From: Campylobacter gracilis
Lineage (GTDB): Bacteria; Campylobacterota; Campylobacteria; Campylobacterales; Campylobacteraceae
DNA length: 64,000 bases
NCBI RefSeq assembly: GCF_001190745.1
Contig: NZ_CP012196.1
Location: 2,217,653 to 2,281,652 of the forward strand
Reading direction: 5' to 3'
Shown here: positions 59,869 through 64,000 of the stretch, one piece after another
How the letters are laid out: each line of letters begins with the position of its first letter
Position numbering within the stretch: the stretch's first letter is position 1
Notes under the pieces: model-generated
Databases searched by the model: none
Seen by the model: the letters and a program-made list of their open reading frames with translations, nothing else
Told to the model about the DNA's origin: nothing
Translations under genes and position numbers: made by a program

Positions 59869-60247
59869 TTACATCGCTTACGCGCTTTGGTTTTTAGGTG
59901 CGTTTTCATGGATCGCAGCTATGCCTATCGGTGGCGGACTGCATAGAATTTACTGCGGCAAATTTATCAGCGGATTTGCTCAAATTGCGCTATTTTGGCT
60001 AGGGAGCTTTACACTATGGTTTTTAGTGGGCTTTTTGTTTTGGGCGATTTGGGGAATTTGGATTTTGCTAGATATATTTTTCGTAGGAATTTGGGTGGAA
60101 GATTTAAATGCTTTTGCAAGCGAGACCGAGGAGGACGACTACGAAGGACGTCTAAAAAAAGTCGATGCGCTCTTTGAGCTGTATCAAAAAGGCGCGATTT
60201 CTAAAGAGGAATTCGAGGCGCGAAAAGAAATTTTAATAAGAGATTAA
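59855..60247 (+). CDS. TM2-domain protein with C-terminal SHOCT domain
   Basis: 130 residues. A TM2-type hairpin: WFLGAFSWIAAMPIGGGLHRIYCGKFISGFAQIALFW (G-G-x-H-R-x-Y loop between helices), then a third hydrophobic stretch WFLVGFLFWAIWGIWILLDIFFVGIWVED. A cytoplasmic SHOCT domain closes it: VDALFELYQKGAISKEEFEARKEILI. The role is unknown. Its ATG overlaps the lspA end (AAGGAG upstream), and hemJ follows after 9 bases, so it sits in one operon with both. Confidence 0.8.
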   Translation: MKRNNYIAYALWFLGAFSWIAAMPIGGGLHRIYCGKFISGFAQIALFWLGSFTLWFLVGFLFWAIWGIWILLDIFFVGIWVEDLNAFASETEEDDYEGRLKKVDALFELYQKGAISKEEFEARKEILIRD

Positions 60248-60256
60248 GGAGAAAAA

Positions 60257-60697
60257 ATGAGTTACTATTGGTTTAAATTTGTCCATTTTGCGGGCTTTAT
60301 TTCATGGATGGCGATGCTGTTTTACATGCCGCGCCTGTATGTTTATCATGCTGAAAATTTAGACAAGCCGGATTTCGTAAGGGTCGTTAAAAAGATGGAG
60401 CGGATGCTGTATCACGCGATTGGCTGGATAGCGATGGCAGTGACGGTTTTTAGCGGCGTGATGCTTATCATTTTAAATCCGGGGCTTATGAAAATGGGGT
60501 ATTTTCATATAAAATTACTAGCCGGAGTTTTGTTAATCTGTTATCATTTGTGGCTGTATTATTATATGTATAAATTTGAAAAAAACGAGTGTCACAGGAG
60601 CGGAAAATACTTCCGTGCGATCAACGAAGGCCCTACGATCATAATGTTTATAATACTTTATGCAATGCTAATAATGCCGAATTTACCGAGCAACTAG
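60257..60697 (+). CDS. hemJ: protoporphyrinogen IX oxidase HemJ
   Basis: 146 residues, four membrane helices. FKFVHFAGFISWMAMLFYMPRLYVYH carries the first conserved His (H10) and FHIKLLAGVLLICYHLWLY the conserved Lys and His. It oxidises protoporphyrinogen IX to protoporphyrin IX, the penultimate haem step, in the inner membrane. Start AAGGAGAAAAA. Haem is needed by the di-haem peroxidase and PepSY-type proteins also in this window. Confidence 0.92.
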   Translation: MSYYWFKFVHFAGFISWMAMLFYMPRLYVYHAENLDKPDFVRVVKKMERMLYHAIGWIAMAVTVFSGVMLIILNPGLMKMGYFHIKLLAGVLLICYHLWLYYYMYKFEKNECHRSGKYFRAINEGPTIIMFIILYAMLIMPNLPSN

Positions 60698-60761
60698 CCC
60701 GTTTTGATAAAAATTTAATTAAAATTTGCATAAAATTAGAGCAAAATTTTAAAGGAAGCAT

Positions 60762-61925
60762 GTGCAACATATCATTAAGAAAATTTTATCAAGCGAAAGT
60801 AGTGCCGGCGTTATATTACTTCTATCCGCGGTTTTTGCGATCGTAGCTCAAAACGTAGAATTTTTATCAAAGTATTATGAAGCGTTTTTGCATCTAAGTT
60901 TTACAATAGGCGTGGGTTCTGCGAAGCTCGACGAATCGATGCATTTTTTAGTAAACGACGTGCTTATGGCGATATTCTTCTTTGCCATCGGACTTGAGCT
61001 CAAGCGCGAAAAGATCGAAGGGCAGTTGCGCCATTTCTCTCAAATTTTACTTCCTAGCTTCGCGGCTTTGGGCGGAGTAATGATGCCCGCAATCATATTT
61101 TCGATCATCAACTGGGGCGATGCCGTCGCGATGAAGGGCTGGGCAATCCCTACGGCGACCGATATCGCTTTTGCCGTGGGCGTTATGGCGCTTTTAGGCA
61201 AAAAAATCCCGGCTAGCCTTAAAATTTTCGTTTTGACACTTGCGATAATGGACGATCTGTGTGCAATTTTAATCATCGCTTTGTTTTATTCCTCTACCAT
61301 AAACGCAATCTATCTAGGCGGCGCGGCTGCCTGTGTCGCAATAATGCTAGCGATGAGCAGACTTGGCGTTGATAAAAAGCTTCCGTTTATCATCGTAGCC
61401 GTTGTGCTGTGGGTAATGGTACTAAACTCCGGCATCCACGCGACCATCGCAGGAGTACTGGCGGGCTTTTGCATCCCGCTTAAGACCCGCTCGGGCTCTA
61501 TGCTAAAGGATATGGAGCACGGACTAGCCTACCCAGTAAATTTCTTCATCTTGCCGATCTTTGCCTTTACAAACGCAGGCGTTTCGCTAGCGGGCATCAG
61601 TCCTAGCTTCCTTTTCGGTCCGGTGCCTATGGGCATTATGCTCGGACTATTTTTTGGTAAACAGATCGGAATTTTTGCCTTCAGCTGGATCTTAATCAAA
61701 GCCAAAATCGCCTACATGCCCGAAAATGCAGGCTGGCCACAGCTTTACGCAGTAGCAATCATCTGTGGTATTGGCTTTACGATGGCGCTTTTCGTCGATG
61801 GCCTCGCATACGGCGGCAGCGATATGTATCATTACACGGACAAGCTCGCGGTATTTTTAGGCTCGATAATTTCCGGGGTAGTGGGATTTTTCGTCGCAAA
61901 AGCAGTCGCGGTAAAACAAAGCTAA
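60762..61925 (+). CDS. nhaA: Na+/H+ antiporter NhaA
   Basis: 387 residues from GTG (AAAGGAAGCAT upstream), eleven to twelve helices. FLVNDVLMAIFFFAIGLELKRE, PTATDIAFAVGVMALLG, LTLAIMDDLCAILIIALFY (the Asp pair that binds Na+) and VLNSGIHATIAGVLAGFCIPL are the family marks. It expels Na+ in exchange for protons and matters for pH and salt. Follows hemJ by 64 bases; may be separately transcribed. Confidence 0.95.
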   Translation: MQHIIKKILSSESSAGVILLLSAVFAIVAQNVEFLSKYYEAFLHLSFTIGVGSAKLDESMHFLVNDVLMAIFFFAIGLELKREKIEGQLRHFSQILLPSFAALGGVMMPAIIFSIINWGDAVAMKGWAIPTATDIAFAVGVMALLGKKIPASLKIFVLTLAIMDDLCAILIIALFYSSTINAIYLGGAAACVAIMLAMSRLGVDKKLPFIIVAVVLWVMVLNSGIHATIAGVLAGFCIPLKTRSGSMLKDMEHGLAYPVNFFILPIFAFTNAGVSLAGISPSFLFGPVPMGIMLGLFFGKQIGIFAFSWILIKAKIAYMPENAGWPQLYAVAIICGIGFTMALFVDGLAYGGSDMYHYTDKLAVFLGSIISGVVGFFVAKAVAVKQS

Positions 61926-62068
61926 AATCCGTAAAAAGATTAAAATCTTAAAATTCTACCGCTCAAAAATTTTAAAAATTCAAGAGCGACTCTAAATTTT
62001 AAAAATTTATACGCTACAAAATTTAGCTTAAAATTTTAGCTTAAAATTCTGTTTGATCCAAGCGCAGC

Positions 62069-62596
62069 TTAAATCACCAAAATCCCCGCATTTTGCATTA
62101 AGCTTAGCGCGCATTCGTCGTAGTATCCGCGCTCATGGTTCGGCGCATCGTAGGTAGCTACCGCATCGCGCGGAACGATGACGTCCTTATCCTCGCCAGT
62201 TTCGTTGAGATAGGTGCGCAGGCTAAGCGTGAACTGCATCACGCAGATGTCGGTGCAACAGCCCGTAATCACAAAGCGATCGAAGCCGTCCAGAATTTTC
62301 TTATCCAAATTATGAAAGCCGTTCGTGCTGCGCTTAAAAGTGACGTTTTGCTCGCTTACGTAGGGCGCGAGCTCCTCGATCACCTCCGCTTCGGGCGAGC
62401 CAACTAGACAGTGGATCGGGTAGCGCTTCATCTCCAAATCCCGCTCGGCGTGAGCGTCACAGATGAAATGCACATTTTTCGCCGCCTCAATCTGTTTAAG
62501 CACCGCAGGAGCGATCTTTGCTATGCTGGGATCGGCCATCGCGCCGAATTTTACGAAGCCGTTTACCATATCGATCACAAATACCAAAGTTTTCAT
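62069..62596 (-). CDS. isochorismatase-family cysteine hydrolase (nicotinamidase-like)
   Basis: 175 residues from the ATG at 62596, overlapping the stop of the nitrilase gene (TGATG). Catalytic Asp in VFVIDMVNGFV, FICDAHAERDLEMKRYPIHC with His/Asp that may hold a metal, and nucleophile Cys in VITGCCTDICVMQFTLSLR. It hydrolyses a small amide, possibly nicotinamide or an N-carbamoyl compound; the exact substrate is open. Coupling to a nitrilase-type amidase suggests joint amide salvage. Confidence 0.85.
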   Translation of the reverse strand: MKTLVFVIDMVNGFVKFGAMADPSIAKIAPAVLKQIEAAKNVHFICDAHAERDLEMKRYPIHCLVGSPEAEVIEELAPYVSEQNVTFKRSTNGFHNLDKKILDGFDRFVITGCCTDICVMQFTLSLRTYLNETGEDKDVIVPRDAVATYDAPNHERGYYDECALSLMQNAGILVI

Positions 62597-63402
62597 CAAA
62601 ACTCCTTATAAATTTCAGGTTTCATATCTTTTAAAAGATCCATTTTAGCGCGAAATTTTAAAATTTCATCTAAATTCGCTCGAGCAATCTTCACGGCCTC
62701 TTTTTTGCCTAGGCGCGCGACGATCTCACCGCCCGGACCGATCAGCATGGAATTTCCGCCGAAACTCTCGCCCTGCCCCGTATCGCCGCAGCCGTTTACT
62801 GCGCAGATAAAAATTTGATTTTCGATCGAGCGGGCCTTAGCGAGCGTGATAAAATGCTCTATGCGGCTTTGCGCAAACTGCGCGATCACAAAAACTATCT
62901 GCGCGCCGCAAAGCGCTAAGGCACGAAAAATTTCACAAAAGCGCAGATCATAGCAGATCACGACGCCGATTTTGACCGCGCGATTTTGAAATTTTATCTC
63001 GCAAATGCCTAGCTTATCGCCGCCGCTTACGATCTCGTTTTCGCGAGCGAGCGAAAAGGCATGGATCTTGTCGTAGCGTAAAATTTTGGCTCCGTTTTGA
63101 TAGACGAAAGCGGAATTGTAAATTTTATCTTGCCTAGAATTTATCGCTCCGCCAATCAAAACGGCGCCGTTTTTTTGCGAAATTTCGCTTAAAAATTTTT
63201 TCGTATGAGCAGCGTTCGTATCGGCGAGCTCTTTAAATTTAGCCGTATTAAAACTCGTATTAAATGCCTCGGGCAGCACCGCTACGTCCGCACCGCGTTT
63301 TAACGCGCGGTTTATCAGCTCGCGCGCGCGAATAAAATTTTGCTCGCAATCTGCAAAATTTTGAGCTACTTTCACATCCATTTGCAAAATAGCGATTTTC
63401 AT
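62596..63402 (-). CDS. carbon-nitrogen hydrolase (nitrilase superfamily amidase)
   Basis: 268 residues. The Glu-Lys-Cys triad is complete: E45 (VLPEAFNTSF), K112 (RYDKIHAFSL) and C150 (VICYDLRFCE). The C-terminus continues to FRAKMDLLKDMKPEIYKEF. The pattern resembles omega-amidase/YafV-type enzymes rather than true nitrilases. It cuts an amide bond, perhaps of alpha-ketoglutaramate or a small amide. Its stop overlaps the start of the cysteine hydrolase gene. Confidence 0.87.
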   Translation of the reverse strand: MKIAILQMDVKVAQNFADCEQNFIRARELINRALKRGADVAVLPEAFNTSFNTAKFKELADTNAAHTKKFLSEISQKNGAVLIGGAINSRQDKIYNSAFVYQNGAKILRYDKIHAFSLARENEIVSGGDKLGICEIKFQNRAVKIGVVICYDLRFCEIFRALALCGAQIVFVIAQFAQSRIEHFITLAKARSIENQIFICAVNGCGDTGQGESFGGNSMLIGPGGEIVARLGKKEAVKIARANLDEILKFRAKMDLLKDMKPEIYKEF

Positions 63403-63410
63403 AAAACCTC

Positions 63411-63890
63411 CTATTTAGGCGCTAAGCGCATAACATTTGCATGCGTAAGCGCGATAGCTATGGCATCGGTGATGTCAAGCGGCTTAATCTCCTTATTAAT
63501 CCCCAAGATCCGCTTCACCATGAACGCAACCTGCTCCTTCGCCGCCTTTGCTTTGCCCGTGACCGATTTTTTTACCTGAAGTGGCGTATATTCGGCAAAA
63601 TTTCCAAAAATTTGTAAAATTTTAAGGGCCAGCGCGCCGCGAAACTGAGCGAGCTTTAAAACAGACTGCGGATTATAGGCATAAAACATCGATTCTATCG
63701 CAACCTCATCGATCTTATGAGCGCTAAAAATTTGATCGATCGCCTCACTCATCTGCGTCATTTGAAATTGCACGTTTTCGGCCTTCATTTTCACAAGTCC
63801 CGCCTCTATGAGGGTGATTTTATTCACATCTTTTTTCAAAATCGCATAGCCTAAATTTCTAGTTCCCGGATCGATTCCTAAAATTTTCAT
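63411..63890 (-). CDS. ruvC: Holliday junction endonuclease RuvC
   Basis: 159 residues from the ATG at 63890 (AAGG five bases upstream); a GTG six bases earlier is also possible. [17 protein letters not shown] (D7), [12 protein letters not shown] (Glu of the active site), [22 protein letters not shown] and [16 protein letters not shown] (two Asp) are the catalytic signature. It resolves four-way junctions with RuvAB. In C. jejuni ruvC is the last gene before the replication origin and dnaA. Here too the upstream DNA carries DnaA boxes. Confidence 0.97.
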   Translation of the reverse strand: MKILGIDPGTRNLGYAILKKDVNKITLIEAGLVKMKAENVQFQMTQMSEAIDQIFSAHKIDEVAIESMFYAYNPQSVLKLAQFRGALALKILQIFGNFAEYTPLQVKKSVTGKAKAAKEQVAFMVKRILGINKEIKPLDITDAIAIALTHANVMRLAPK

Positions 63891-63896
63891 ATCCAC

Positions 63897-64000
63897 CTTT
63901 CACGCTTATTCACAGTTTAATCACCGGTGAATAAACTTAAATTTACCACAAATTTAGCGAAATTTAGCTAAAATCTTAATCTAATTTGTAAGGGAATTTT
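63897..64000. other. oriC: probable chromosomal replication origin (ruvC-dnaA intergenic, left part)
   Basis: TTATTCACA at 63906-63914 is an exact Epsilonproteobacterial DnaA box (TTATTCAC). TTAATCACC (63917-63925) and, on the minus strand, TTATTCACC (63926-63934) form a near-perfect inverted repeat centred at 63925/63926. From 63935 the DNA is strongly AT-rich (AAATTTA, AAATTTAGC, TTAATCTAATTTG), as a DNA-unwinding element should be. The window ends before dnaA is reached, so the origin may extend further. Confidence 0.7.

Noticed and set aside
1..64000. Considered prophage or insertion sequence content
   Set aside because: No integrase, transposase, capsid or terminase gene is recognisable; accessory regions lack phage gene order.

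Overview
The window looks like chromosomal DNA of a Campylobacter from the higher-GC group of the genus (C. gracilis, C. showae, C. rectus type). The species is inferred, not proven. The grounds are: genes closest to Campylobacter families (dxr after cdsA, UPF0323 lipoprotein, glutathionylspermidine synthase-like protein and D-2-hydroxyacid dehydrogenase close together, glmM next to lspA, HemJ, Sel1-like cysteine-rich proteins); Campylobacter-type promoters with a T-rich stretch before an extended -10 box; and GC-rich codons beside spacers packed with AAATTT and AAATTTTAAAATTT. The right end carries ruvC read leftward, followed by a cluster of TTATTCAC-type DnaA boxes. This suggests the window stops in the replication origin, just short of dnaA. 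Layout: 0-1.1 kb, end of cdsA and dxr. 1.3-2.3 kb, a DUF3137 membrane protein, then degenerate tandem repeats and tRNA-Val(GAC). 3.0-4.6 kb, a small AT-rich island with an Imm32-like protein, an unknown protein and two tandem membrane zinc-ribbon paralogues. 4.9-7.9 kb, a TonB-dependent receptor and a membrane-anchored methyltransferase. 8-9.8 kb, an AT-rich restriction-endonuclease-like gene abutting a broken ybgC, then decayed DNA. 9.8-17.1 kb, a propeller protein with a probable frameshift, MntP, a DUF4197-like protein, an EamA exporter, a ZnuBC-like metal transporter lacking its binding protein, a methyltransferase and a di-haem peroxidase. 17.1-29.1 kb, a PAS-GGDEF-EAL regulator, a CoA transferase, two Sel1 proteins, a peroxiredoxin, a second DUF3137 protein, a DUF475 protein, an antiporter and a CopD/HemJ-like protein. 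29.7-33.0 kb, four tandem family-3 solute-binding proteins with no permease or ATPase. 33.2-37.5 kb, an iron locus: AraC regulator divergent from a TonB receptor and a PepSY protein. 37.6-44.5 kb, hydroxyacid dehydrogenase, glutathionylspermidine synthase-like protein, UPF0323 lipoprotein, HTH protein, TetR regulator and an RclA-like flavoprotein. 44.6-48.2 kb, a leftward array of seven small AT-rich genes that look like orphan immunity genes, ending in a fossil copy of the zinc-ribbon gene of the 3-4.6 kb island. 48.5-55.0 kb, SemiSWEET, universal stress protein, a siderophore receptor and a YddA/SbmA-type ABC transporter. 55.0-55.9 kb, an odd GC-rich non-coding block. 55.9-64 kb, housekeeping genes: prfA, rpsT, glmM, lspA, TM2/SHOCT protein, hemJ, nhaA, a cysteine hydrolase, a nitrilase-family amidase, ruvC and the origin. 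How it works together: three TonB receptors, an AraC regulator, a PepSY reductase-like protein, four binding proteins, a metal ABC transporter and MntP make this a metal- and solute-uptake-rich stretch, probably partly under Fur. The two immunity-like islands and the lone nuclease are the likely accessory, horizontally moved parts. A separate genome-scale feature is the AAATTT-rich sequence that fills the spacers and also appears as in-frame extensions or insertions inside at least three proteins.
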